A DNA stretch of 41,048 nucleotides from Deltaproteobacteria bacterium (GTDB lineage Bacteria; Desulfobacterota; Desulfuromonadia; Geobacterales; DSM-12255), in assembly GCA_021849045.1 (NCBI GenBank), contig JAJZTK010000018.1, positions 1-41,048 of the forward strand, given 5' to 3'. The position numbers and the translations under genes are program-made. Below the pieces are notes generated by a model. It saw only the letters and a program-made list of their open reading frames with translations. It did not search any database and was not told the origin of the DNA. This document shows positions 7,583 to 15,469 of the stretch, piece after piece (the first letter of the stretch is position 1; every line of letters starts with the position of its first letter).

Positions 7583-10500
7583 GACGTCTCGTCATTGTCC
7601 TGCTGACCGGCATTATTCTCATTGGATCGACCCTTGTGGCCCAGGCGGCCCCGTCGATTGTCTGGACCTCTCCGGCAAGCAATGCCACCAATGTCGATGT
7701 GGCCATAGGCACGATCTGGGCGCAATTCAATCAACTGAACATGGACGGAACCAGCTTTAACGGCCGGGTCACCGTTGACAACGGGGCGACCTTCACGGTG
7801 AGCAAAGTCAACGGTGGGGCGTTGGATGTGGGCGATTACCTTCAGATTGCCCTGAATGGCAACCTGAAATACAGCACCACCTATACCGTGACGGTCGATA
7901 GAAGAATCATGGACATAAACGGTATCAAGATGGGGACGACCTACAGCTGGAGCTTTACCACCATGGCAAAGCCGGTCGCCGACACCACCCCGCCGACGGT
8001 CAGTTCCACATCGCCGATAAGCGGTGCGGTCGATGTCCCCCTGACGTCCCAGGTCGGCATTACCTTCAGCGAGGCCATGAACCCGGCAACCATAAGTACC
8101 TCTACCATTCTGGTGAATAACGGCGCCGTAACCGGGACCGTGGCCCTCGACGCCAGCGGCAAGGTCGCGACCTTTACCCCCTCCGCCAACCTGAGCTCTT
8201 TCACCAACTACACGCTGACCGTCACAAACGGCGTGAAGGACGCCGCCGGCAACGCCATGACAAGTTCCTACACCTCTACCTTCCGTACAATCAGCGCTGA
8301 CACCACCCCACCGACGGTCACGGTGATAAGCCCGATCGCCGGTGCCACCGGCGTCGATTCCGGCAGTGCCATCACTGCCACGTTCAGCGAGGCAATGACG
8401 GCAGCGACCATTTCCACCACCACCTTTTCCGTCAGTGGAGGTGTCACCGGCACGGTCTCCTATGATCCGGCGACCTGGAAGGCTACCTTCACCCCCACGG
8501 TGCCCCTGGCGAACGGCACGAACTACACGGCGACCGTTTCCACCGGGGTGAAGGATCTGGCGGGAAATGCCATGGCAGTGGCCAAGTCCTGGACCTTCAC
8601 GACCCTTGCGGTTGTCACACCCCCTGCACTCAACGATTACTGCCAGATCCCCCCTTATGTGACCAGCGCGTCGTCGACCCTGAAGCCCAATGTTCTTTTG
8701 ATCGTCGACAATTCGGGGAGCATGTACGAGTTTGCGTATAAGACCGCCGGCGCGGGGAGCAGCAGCTACGACACCGGTTATAACCCTGCGACCAGTTACT
8801 ACGGCTATTTCGACAGCAGCAAGATGTACAAGTACAGCAGTTCCTATTTCGAGTTGGATACGGCCGCAACCCCTGACAGGACCTCGTTCTGGTCGGGCAA
8901 TTTTCTGAACTGGTTGACCATGCGTCGGATCGATGTCATCAGGAAAGTGCTGGTGGGGGGGAAGACCCAGCCCCGGTCGGCTAACGTCGCAAACTACCTC
9001 TTTGCCGCCGAATCTCCGGACCGCGATTTCTACAAGAGCTACAACAACGTCTACTACACCGTCCAGGCCGGAACATCGACGGAGGTGATCAGGAACACGA
9101 CCAACAACACGACCTACAACGTCAAGATCTACGTGGGGAACCAACCCCCCCAGGATGGGCTGGTCCTGAGCTATTCGGACCGGATCAACTTCGGCATCAT
9201 GTTCTTCAACGACGGCTACCGGTACGAGTACGGGATAAACAGCGTCAGGGACGGAGGGTTTGTGGCCGTCGATATGGGGTCCACCGGTACCAACCTGATC
9301 ACGCAGATCGAGAATACCGATCCCACCACCTGGACACCCCTGGCAGAGACCCTCTACGAGGCGACCAGGTACTTCCAGGCGACGACCAGTGCTTACAACG
9401 GCGGCACTTACTCCGGCAAGGATCCGATCCAGTACAAGTGCCAGAAGAACTTCGTGCTGATCCTGACCGACGGCGAGTCGACCATGGACTGGAATCTCCC
9501 CGGCACCAACTGGGGCACCGGTGCGGTTACCGACTCCAACTTCAACATCAAGACCTGGATGGACAGCATCGCCACCCAGGAGGGGTCCGCGAGCCAGTGG
9601 AACGTGAATGCGAATGGCAGCGCCGGGACATATTACCTGGAAGGAGTTGCCTATTACGCCCACAATACCGACCTGCGCAGCAGCACCCTGGGCAAGAGCG
9701 ATCTGCCGGGCAAGCAGAACCTGACCATCTATACCGTGTTCGCCTTCGACGATTCGCCGGTGGGGCGCGACCTCCTGAAGAAGACGGCAAAGTACGGCGG
9801 GTTCAACGACTACGACAATACCGGAAAACCTGACAAGCCTCTCAAATGGGACAAGAACGGCGACGGCATCCCCGATACCTACTTCGAGGCCAAGGATGGT
9901 GCTCTATTGGTTTCTTCCCTCGATCAGGCCTTTTCCGACATCCTGGCCCGCGTTTCGGCCGGTACGGCCGCGTCCATCCTCTCCAACAGCGAAGGGAGCG
10001 GGGCGAACATCCTCCAGGCGGTCTTCTTCCCCAAGAAATACTTTGATGCCCAGACAGAAGCAGACTGGACCGGAGAGATGCATAACTTGTGGTATTACAT
10101 CGATCCGTTCATCAACAACAGCACCGTCCGGGAAGATACTGACTACGTAACCGCTTCTCCAGACCCTCCCCACCTGCTCAATCTGGGGAGCGATAATGTG
10201 GTCAACTTCTATTTCAATACCGACCAGAACAAGACACTCGTCAAGCGTTACAAGGACCTGAAAGGCGACGGCCAGCCCGACGTGGATACTAATGGTGACG
10301 GTATTCCCGACGCCTACACCTTTATTGACGAGGTTGATCCGGACAATGTGAAGAGTATTTGGCGGGCCGGCAAGCAGCTCTGGGGCAGAACCTCGGCACG
10401 GACCATCTACACCCAGACCAGTGGCAGCCTGACCAGTTTTCCTGCTCTGGACACCACCCAGGCATCTATCCTCCAACTGTTGCAGGCGGCCAACAAGACC

Positions 10501-12351
10501 GAGGCTGACAAGATCGTCTCCTATATCGCCGGCATGGACCAGAGCGGTTACCGGAGCAGGACGGTTAACATCGGCGGCACCAACGGCGTCTGGAAGCTCG
10601 GCGATATAGTCTCGTCCACTCCCCGCCTTCAGTCGTCCCTTAAGTTGAACGCCTACAATCTCGACGTACCAACCGGCTATGGCGACAAGACGTACGGCGA
10701 TAGCAATGCTCATACCGGTTTCGTTAATACCTCGGCTTACGGCAATCGGGGGATGGTCTATGTTGGTGCCAACGACGGGATGCTCCACGCCTTCAAGCTC
10801 GGAATACTTGATGTGACCGCGTCGGGCGACAAGAAGGCGACGCTTAGCGGGAGCAGCCTGGGCGAGGAACAGTGGGCCTTTATCCCCAAGAATGCCCTCC
10901 CCTATCTACGGTATTTCGCCGATCCCGCGTATAATCACCTCTACTATGTGGACGGCACGACCACTCTCAACGATGTGAGCATCGGTGTGCCTGTGGGGTG
11001 TACCAGCAGCTACTGGGATTGCACCAAGGCAGTTGACGGCAGTAGCTGGCGGACGGTCCTGGTTGGCAGTATGGGGCTGGGCGGGGCGTCGAAGCTTGTC
11101 GGCACTGGGTGCAAAGGGACCGGCTGCGTGGAAACTCCCATCCTCGACCCGTTGGATAACACTAAGGGGGTTGGCTATTCGTCGTACTTTGCCCTGAATA
11201 TCACTGACCCGAATTCCCCGTCTCTGCTTTGGGAGTTCGGGACTCCCAACCTCGGGTTTTCGACCGCTGGCACTGCTTTTGTCAAGATCAGCGCCAAGAA
11301 GGCTGACGGCGTTACCCCGGATACTTCCAAGAACGGCAAGTGGTTTGCCGTCCTGGCCTCCGGGCCGACCGGTCCCATTGATACCGCGGCCCATCAGTTC
11401 AAGGGAACATCGAACCAGAACCTCACGATCTATGTCCTGGATCTGGTAACCGGTGCGGTTGCTGCCACGATCGACACCCTTACGGACGGTACCAAACTCA
11501 CCAATGCCTTTGCCGGCTCCATTACCAGCTCGGTGATCGACGCAGATCGCTGGAATAAGGCGTCAGCGGGCAACTACCAGGATGATGCTCTCTATATCGG
11601 CTATACGCAGCTATCCGGCACCACCTGGACCGATGGCGGCGTGCTCCGGCTCATGACTTATGAAAACCCGGATCCCACGCAATGGAAGCTGAGCAAGGTG
11701 ATCGACGGGGTGGGGCCGGTCACTACCAACATAGGCCGGTTGCAGGACCGGAAGAATCACAACCTCTGGCTCTATTTCGGTACCGGGAGATACTACTTCA
11801 ATCAGGATGACAGCAGCAGCCAGCGCAAGTTGGTCGGCATCAAGGAGCCCTGTTATCTTGCGAGCGACAAGCTGGATGCCACCTGTACCACCAAGAAGGC
11901 CTTGACGGACCTGACCAACCAGGATGCCGGCACGGCAAACCCGGTGACGAACCAGGGGTGGTACATCAATCTGGATGTCCAGGATGTTGTCAATTCGTTC
12001 GGCGCCGAGCGGGTTGTCACAGACCCGGTAGCCATGGCCAATGGTGCGGTTTTTTTTACCACGTTCAAGCCTACCTCTGATGTCTGCAGTTTCGGCGGCA
12101 ATTCTTACATGTGGGGGGTCAAGTACGACACCGGTCTGCAGGCGCCGGCCAAAGCACTCCAGGGGAAAGCTCTGGTCCAGGTGTCAACGGGAGCCTTTGA
12201 AGAGATTAATCTTGGCACCGGCTTCACGGATAAGGCTAATCGCAGGCTTGGAGTTCCCATGGTGGGCAAGCCACCCAGCGATCCGCCCCCCATCGTTACC
12301 AAAGCGAACCTGCGACCGGTGAAGAAGATTATTCACATACAGGAGCGCTGA
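7579..12351 (+). CDS. pilY1: PilY1-type pilus tip protein with three N-terminal Ig-like domains, copy B
   Basis: A 1590-residue secreted protein. Signal peptide 1-23 (ending AQA). Three Ig-like domains of the SbsA/Big_5 type follow at about 25-129, 135-238 and 241-343; the last two open with DTTPPTV and carry the FSEAM motif. A vWA-like region begins near 368 with the metal site DNSGSM (Asp377). TSP3-like calcium loops DKNGDGIPD (near 9852) and DTNGDGIPD (near 10290) follow, then the PilY1 C-terminal beta-propeller with GANDGMLHAF and FGTGRYYF. Family knowledge: PilY1 is exported at the pilus tip, binds calcium in the propeller and antagonises retraction. It starts within an ATGA overlap and ends one base before fimU. 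The Ig-like extension is an addition to the usual PilY1 plan and probably serves as a stalk. Confidence 0.94.
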   Translation: MRRLVIVLLTGIILIGSTLVAQAAPSIVWTSPASNATNVDVAIGTIWAQFNQLNMDGTSFNGRVTVDNGATFTVSKVNGGALDVGDYLQIALNGNLKYSTTYTVTVDRRIMDINGIKMGTTYSWSFTTMAKPVADTTPPTVSSTSPISGAVDVPLTSQVGITFSEAMNPATISTSTILVNNGAVTGTVALDASGKVATFTPSANLSSFTNYTLTVTNGVKDAAGNAMTSSYTSTFRTISADTTPPTVTVISPIAGATGVDSGSAITATFSEAMTAATISTTTFSVSGGVTGTVSYDPATWKATFTPTVPLANGTNYTATVSTGVKDLAGNAMAVAKSWTFTTLAVVTPPALNDYCQIPPYVTSASSTLKPNVLLIVDNSGSMYEFAYKTAGAGSSSYDTGYNPATSYYGYFDSSKMYKYSSSYFELDTAATPDRTSFWSGNFLNWLTMRRIDVIRKVLVGGKTQPRSANVANYLFAAESPDRDFYKSYNNVYYTVQAGTSTEVIRNTTNNTTYNVKIYVGNQPPQDGLVLSYSDRINFGIMFFNDGYRYEYGINSVRDGGFVAVDMGSTGTNLITQIENTDPTTWTPLAETLYEATRYFQATTSAYNGGTYSGKDPIQYKCQKNFVLILTDGESTMDWNLPGTNWGTGAVTDSNFNIKTWMDSIATQEGSASQWNVNANGSAGTYYLEGVAYYAHNTDLRSSTLGKSDLPGKQNLTIYTVFAFDDSPVGRDLLKKTAKYGGFNDYDNTGKPDKPLKWDKNGDGIPDTYFEAKDGALLVSSLDQAFSDILARVSAGTAASILSNSEGSGANILQAVFFPKKYFDAQTEADWTGEMHNLWYYIDPFINNSTVREDTDYVTASPDPPHLLNLGSDNVVNFYFNTDQNKTLVKRYKDLKGDGQPDVDTNGDGIPDAYTFIDEVDPDNVKSIWRAGKQLWGRTSARTIYTQTSGSLTSFPALDTTQASILQLLQAANKTEADKIVSYIAGMDQSGYRSRTVNIGGTNGVWKLGDIVSSTPRLQSSLKLNAYNLDVPTGYGDKTYGDSNAHTGFVNTSAYGNRGMVYVGANDGMLHAFKLGILDVTASGDKKATLSGSSLGEEQWAFIPKNALPYLRYFADPAYNHLYYVDGTTTLNDVSIGVPVGCTSSYWDCTKAVDGSSWRTVLVGSMGLGGASKLVGTGCKGTGCVETPILDPLDNTKGVGYSSYFALNITDPNSPSLLWEFGTPNLGFSTAGTAFVKISAKKADGVTPDTSKNGKWFAVLASGPTGPIDTAAHQFKGTSNQNLTIYVLDLVTGAVAATIDTLTDGTKLTNAFAGSITSSVIDADRWNKASAGNYQDDALYIGYTQLSGTTWTDGGVLRLMTYENPDPTQWKLSKVIDGVGPVTTNIGRLQDRKNHNLWLYFGTGRYYFNQDDSSSQRKLVGIKEPCYLASDKLDATCTTKKALTDLTNQDAGTANPVTNQGWYINLDVQDVVNSFGAERVVTDPVAMANGAVFFTTFKPTSDVCSFGGNSYMWGVKYDTGLQAPAKALQGKALVQVSTGAFEEINLGTGFTDKANRRLGVPMVGKPPSDPPPIVTKANLRPVKKIIHIQER

Positions 12352-12352
12352 G

Positions 12353-12841
12353 ATGCGTCAGGCCGGGTTCACCATTATAGAAATGGCCATAGTTCTGGCT
12401 ATAGTCGGTATCCTGACAGCGCTGGCCACAGTGCGGTTCAATGCGTATATGCGGAAGAGCCAGATGCAGAGTCAGATCCAGACGCTGTACAGCGACCTGA
12501 ATCGGGTACGCAGCCAGGCACTCTTCAACCGCCGGCCACGCTCGGTCACCATGACGTCGAACCAGTATGCCCTATATTCGTCAAGCGCGGTTACGGGCAG
12601 TCCGGTGGAACAAAAAGCGTTGAAATATCCCATGGCCTTAAACAACGGTGCCCAGCTCGATTTCGACGAGCGGGGACTTCTCGCCAATGTAACCAGCGCC
12701 AGTGCCTGCATCCTTTTACCGACCTCGCAGGATGCGGTGATCGACAGCCTTGTGCTGTCCGAAACACGGATACTGATAGGGAAATGCAATGACTGCAATA
12801 CGACAGCCGACTGCAAAACCGTTAATATCACCGCAAAGTAG
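12353..12841 (+). CDS. fimU: GspH/FimT-family minor pilin (FimU-like), copy B
   Basis: A 162-residue prepilin: leader MRQAG then FTIIEMAIVLAIVGILTALA with Glu at +5. The following SDLNRVRSQALFNRRPRSVT corresponds to the copy A segment GDLMDVRSQALYTKRARSVV, showing shared origin. The C-terminus IGKCNDCNTTADCKTVN holds three closely spaced Cys that the copy A protein mostly lacks. It begins one base after the pilY1 stop, and its last 53 bases overlap pilV. Role as for copy A: minor pilin in the PilY1-linked priming complex, by family and position. Confidence 0.88.
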   Translation: MRQAGFTIIEMAIVLAIVGILTALATVRFNAYMRKSQMQSQIQTLYSDLNRVRSQALFNRRPRSVTMTSNQYALYSSSAVTGSPVEQKALKYPMALNNGAQLDFDERGLLANVTSASACILLPTSQDAVIDSLVLSETRILIGKCNDCNTTADCKTVNITAK

Positions 12842-13205
12842 CCGAGGGTTCACTCTCGTCGAGGTCATGGTCGCCATCCTGATCCTGACGGTGGGGCTCC
12901 TGGGATTGCTCCAAGTATCGATCCAGGCGAGTGAACAAAACCTGCGGAATGCCTTTCGGACTGAAGCGGTTCAGATTTCCGAGGGATGGCTTCTTTCCCG
13001 GCGGGTACAGCCGTTTGACAACATAACCGGCGGTCTCAAGAGCGAACAGGTGGCGAGCCGGTTACGGGGTTTTACCATGAACTACACCGTGGAGCGGAGT
13101 CATACTGACCTGTCGACAGACTCCAAGCAGTTGATCGTGACCGTCAGGTGGAACTACAAGAACAACCAATATTTTCACGAAGTACGATCGGTGCGTACGC
13201 GATGA
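12789..13205 (+). CDS. pilV: PilV-like minor pilin, copy B
   Basis: A 138-residue prepilin. The leader is unusually long, 20 residues ending SSRG, before FTLVEVMVAILILTVGLLGL with Glu at +5. The ATG at 12789 is preceded by a weak AGGGA. The gene lies 53 bases inside the 3' end of fimU in another frame and its TGA overlaps the pilW ATG (ATGA at 13202-13205), so the three genes are tightly coupled. The tail LIVTVRWNYKNNQYFHEVRS matches copy A. Minor pilin by family; the PilV assignment rests on size and order. Confidence 0.86.
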   Translation: MTAIRQPTAKPLISPQSSRGFTLVEVMVAILILTVGLLGLLQVSIQASEQNLRNAFRTEAVQISEGWLLSRRVQPFDNITGGLKSEQVASRLRGFTMNYTVERSHTDLSTDSKQLIVTVRWNYKNNQYFHEVRSVRTR

Positions 13206-14407
13206 GACGAAGAGCTTTGCTGCATGACAACAAAGGGTTCAGCCTGGTCGAAATGATTGTGGTCATGGCGATCTTTGTAACCGTATTAATGATCACGGCC
13301 AACGCCTTTGACTCGATCGTCAGCCGGTCAAGCGGGCATGCCAAGTCAGCCCAGAGCAGCATCGAGGGGATTGTCGGGCTGGAGGTGCTGCGTGCCGACC
13401 TGGATGCGGTTGGCTTCGGTCTTCCCTGGTCGTTCTCGACCACTATTAACCCAATTTATTATACCGAATCACAAGTTGTTCCTACCCATTATGCAGTTAA
13501 CGGCACGGGGATCAATCCTGCTACGGATTTCAACGATGCCACCGCCGGTGTCCCCCGCGCCATTTTGACCAAGGCGGCCACCTCAGGTGCGCGGGCAGGA
13601 GTCGACTACCTGGTTATTAAGTCAACGGCCAGTGCCATGTCCAGTACTTCCAAACACTGGAGCTATCTTAACTACTCCTCCAGTGGAGGAAAGATCAAGC
13701 AGTGGGGGACTGCTGCAGACAATCTTGTCAATGGCGATCGGGTTATCACCATCAACACCACCTTTTCTACAACTGGCAGTGTTGACCGCCGACTGGTTGT
13801 GAATAACGGCAGTTACTCCTACCGCGTCAATGGTATGGTTGCGCCCATTGAGTTTTCTCCCGGAGACTCTTCGCAAACTTTTAGCGTTTACGGCATCCGG
13901 AACGAGACGGGTGCCCTGCCGGCCAACGAGCCGCTTGCAATGCCTTTTAACAGGGCTGACTACTTCGTCTACCGAGCGAATGACATTGCCCAGCGTTGCG
14001 CACCAGGAACCGGCAGTCTCTACAAGGCTCCTATCGACCATGCCAGCGGCGGATACAGCAAGCTTTATCCGCTGGTCGACTGCGTGCTCGATTTTCAGGT
14101 TGTCTTTGTCCTGGACGTTGACAATAACGGCAACCTGACCTATACCGACAGCCTGGCAGGCAAGACCGCTTCCGATATACGTCAACAGCTGAAACAGGTA
14201 AAGGCATACATACTTGCCCAAGAGGGGCAGAAGGACAGGGGATTCACCTATCCGTCGTCATCGATTGTCGTTGCTCCGGCGGGGATGGCAAGCCTCGGGC
14301 ATACATGGGACGACTCCACGCTCACGCCAGCAGTTGGAAGCGACTGGAAGAACTACCGCTGGAAGGTTTACGAAATCTCCGTACAGCCAAAGAATCTCAA
14401 CAGGTAA
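13202..14407 (+). CDS. pilW: PilW-family minor pilin, copy B
   Basis: 401 residues from the ATG at 13202. The frame is open from 13148, but the ATGA junction with pilV and the prepilin leader MRRRALLHDNKG before FSLVEMIVVMAIFVTVLMIT support the inner start. It shows LEVLRADLDAVGFGLPWSF as in copy A and the same Cys pair (CAPGTGSLYKAP and PLVDCVLDFQVVFVLD). The end YRWKVYEISVQPKNL again mirrors copy A. By family it is a large minor pilin acting with PilV, PilX and PilY1 near the fibre tip. Confidence 0.88.
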   Translation: MRRRALLHDNKGFSLVEMIVVMAIFVTVLMITANAFDSIVSRSSGHAKSAQSSIEGIVGLEVLRADLDAVGFGLPWSFSTTINPIYYTESQVVPTHYAVNGTGINPATDFNDATAGVPRAILTKAATSGARAGVDYLVIKSTASAMSSTSKHWSYLNYSSSGGKIKQWGTAADNLVNGDRVITINTTFSTTGSVDRRLVVNNGSYSYRVNGMVAPIEFSPGDSSQTFSVYGIRNETGALPANEPLAMPFNRADYFVYRANDIAQRCAPGTGSLYKAPIDHASGGYSKLYPLVDCVLDFQVVFVLDVDNNGNLTYTDSLAGKTASDIRQQLKQVKAYILAQEGQKDRGFTYPSSSIVVAPAGMASLGHTWDDSTLTPAVGSDWKNYRWKVYEISVQPKNLNR

Positions 14408-14419
14408 GGCCAGTCAGCC

Positions 14420-15034
14420 ATGAAACCACTACGCAATGAAGATGGTATCGCCCTGGTAACCTCACTCCTTCTGACCCTGATCAGTCTGACGGTGATGCTG
14501 GCGGTTCTGTATCTTATTACCCAGGGAATTGCCACATCATCGGCCCAGAAACGCTACAAGAACTCTCTCGAGGCGGCCCACGGCGGTGTCGAGTTCTTCT
14601 CCAAGGAGATCATTCCTCGTCTGATGCAAGGAGATTCGGCCGGGACGCTCACAACCGCCTTCAGCGGGATCAACCTAGCCATCCCGTCCAGCAATTGCCT
14701 CAGCCAGAAACTGAACAACTCAACCGCCCAGTGGACTGCGTGCACCGGGGCAGTTCTCACCTCCGACCCGAAGCAGTCTCCTGACATTACCTTCACACTG
14801 GCAGGGGCCGGAGGCTCCGGTAATTACAAGGTCTACTCCAAGATTGTCGACGCGACACCGGGGAACTCCGATTCGTCGGGAATTGATTATCTTGAATCCG
14901 GGAGTGGGGTGACGGGAACCAGTTCCGGGGTTTCCCCCAAGCACATGCCTGGGATGTACCGGATAGAAGCGGCAGGAGAAAAAGAGGTTAACCCGAACGA
15001 GCGCGCTCTCCTCTCGGTTTTGTATGCGTACTGA
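14420..15034 (+). CDS. pilX: PilX-like minor pilin, copy B
   Basis: A 204-residue protein with N-terminus MKPLRNEDGIALVTSLLLTL, probable processing after Gly9 and no Glu at +5, as in copy A. SAQKRYKNSLEAAHGGVEFF, SSGIDYLESGSGVTGT and the terminal LSVLYAY match copy A. One difference is an internal Cys pair (SSNCLSQKL and WTACTGA) absent from copy A. It is the last gene of cassette B; the next promoter and terminator signals lie about 90-150 bases downstream. PilX-like assignment from N-terminal pattern and order. Confidence 0.85.
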   Translation: MKPLRNEDGIALVTSLLLTLISLTVMLAVLYLITQGIATSSAQKRYKNSLEAAHGGVEFFSKEIIPRLMQGDSAGTLTTAFSGINLAIPSSNCLSQKLNNSTAQWTACTGAVLTSDPKQSPDITFTLAGAGGSGNYKVYSKIVDATPGNSDSSGIDYLESGSGVTGTSSGVSPKHMPGMYRIEAAGEKEVNPNERALLSVLYAY

Positions 15035-15121
15035 AAAAAGTTACTTAAGTTCGGCCCAGACTTGACGAAAAAGAGCACATTAGATTTCTCATTCCAATTT
15101 TTTTGATCAGGAGGTTCAGTA

Positions 15122-15181
15122 GTGCGTAATGCTCCAAAAGTATTACGTTTTTTTGTGTCAGTTAAATGTAATTTTGCTTAA
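15122..15181 (+). other. possible 19-codon leader ORF overlapped by a terminator hairpin
   Basis: A GTG at 15122 is placed seven bases after a perfect AGGAGG (15109-15114), the best Shine-Dalgarno site in this gap. The frame reads MRNAPKVLRFFVSVKCNFA and stops at 15179-15181. The terminator hairpin 15125-15154 lies wholly inside the frame. This could be a leader peptide whose translation interferes with termination, or a chance frame. No regulatory amino-acid run is obvious, so I keep it as a candidate only. Confidence 0.3.
15125..15154 (+). terminator. intrinsic terminator after the minor pilin cassettes
   Basis: CGTAATGCT at 15125-15133 pairs with AGTATTACG at 15139-15147 (nine pairs, one G-U) around the loop ccaaa, followed by seven T at 15148-15154. 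It lies about 90 bases after pilX and would separate the pilin cassettes from the regulator-pilMNOPQ operon. Confidence 0.8.
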
Positions 15182-15185
15182 TTTC

Positions 15186-15214
15186 TTGACAATATGTTTA
15201 ATTGCTGTAAATTT
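15186..15214 (+). promoter_or_regulatory. candidate sigma-70 promoter for the HTH-pilMNOPQ operon
   Basis: A perfect -35 TTGACA at 15186-15191 is followed after 17 bases by TAAATT at 15209-15214, a 4/6 match to the -10 box, with TG just before it. The region is clearly AT-rich compared with the flanking genes. It lies 34 bases upstream of the regulator start and downstream of the terminator. Confidence 0.55.
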
Positions 15215-15234
15215 TGTGGAACTATCCAAAATTT
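15209..15234. promoter_or_regulatory. palindromic operator candidate overlapping the -10 region
   Basis: AAATTTTG at 15209-15216 is mirrored by CCAAAATTT at 15226-15234, with GGA/TCC adding inner pairs around a two-base bulge. It covers the candidate -10 box and the expected start of transcription just before the XRE-type gene, the usual place for an autorepressor site. The link to that regulator is inference. Confidence 0.4.
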
Positions 15235-15247
15235 AAATGGAAATTGC

Positions 15248-15451
15248 ATGAAAACTAAGAATAGCTTAAAGAGAATCCGTGAGGCTAAGCTTATAAGCAA
15301 GGCGGAACTTGCCCGTCTGGCCGGGGTTTCGGCGGTTACCATCGACCGGATTGAGCAAGGGGAGAATTGCCGGCTGGAAACCAAGCGGAAAATAATCCTC
15401 GCCCTCGGGTTTACTCTTGCCGAAAAGGAAAAAGTGTTTCAAGACCATTAA
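15248..15451 (+). CDS. small XRE-family helix-turn-helix regulator
   Basis: 67 residues from the ATG at 15248; an earlier in-frame start at 15194 lies inside the promoter and is unlikely. After MKTKNSLKRIREAK comes SKAELARLAGVSAVTIDRIE, the five-helix Cro/CI-type HTH with the recognition helix at VSAVTIDRIEQG. The rest (LETKRKIILALGFTLAEKEK) matches the usual closing helix and there is no effector domain. It sits 18 bases before pilM and probably shares its transcript, so it may control expression of the pilMNOPQ operon or its own promoter. The target is inference; the fold assignment is firm. Confidence 0.85.
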   Translation: MKTKNSLKRIREAKLISKAELARLAGVSAVTIDRIEQGENCRLETKRKIILALGFTLAEKEKVFQDH

Positions 15452-15469
15452 CCAGGGACAGGGTCACAC

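Noticed and set aside
7261-9663. An 800-codon open frame on the minus strand across the start of pilY1 copy B
   Set aside because: It is antisense to a clearly coding gene with signal peptide, Ig domains and vWA motif. The translated product is rich in Gly, Arg, His and Val without any domain, as expected for a shadow frame in GC-rich DNA.
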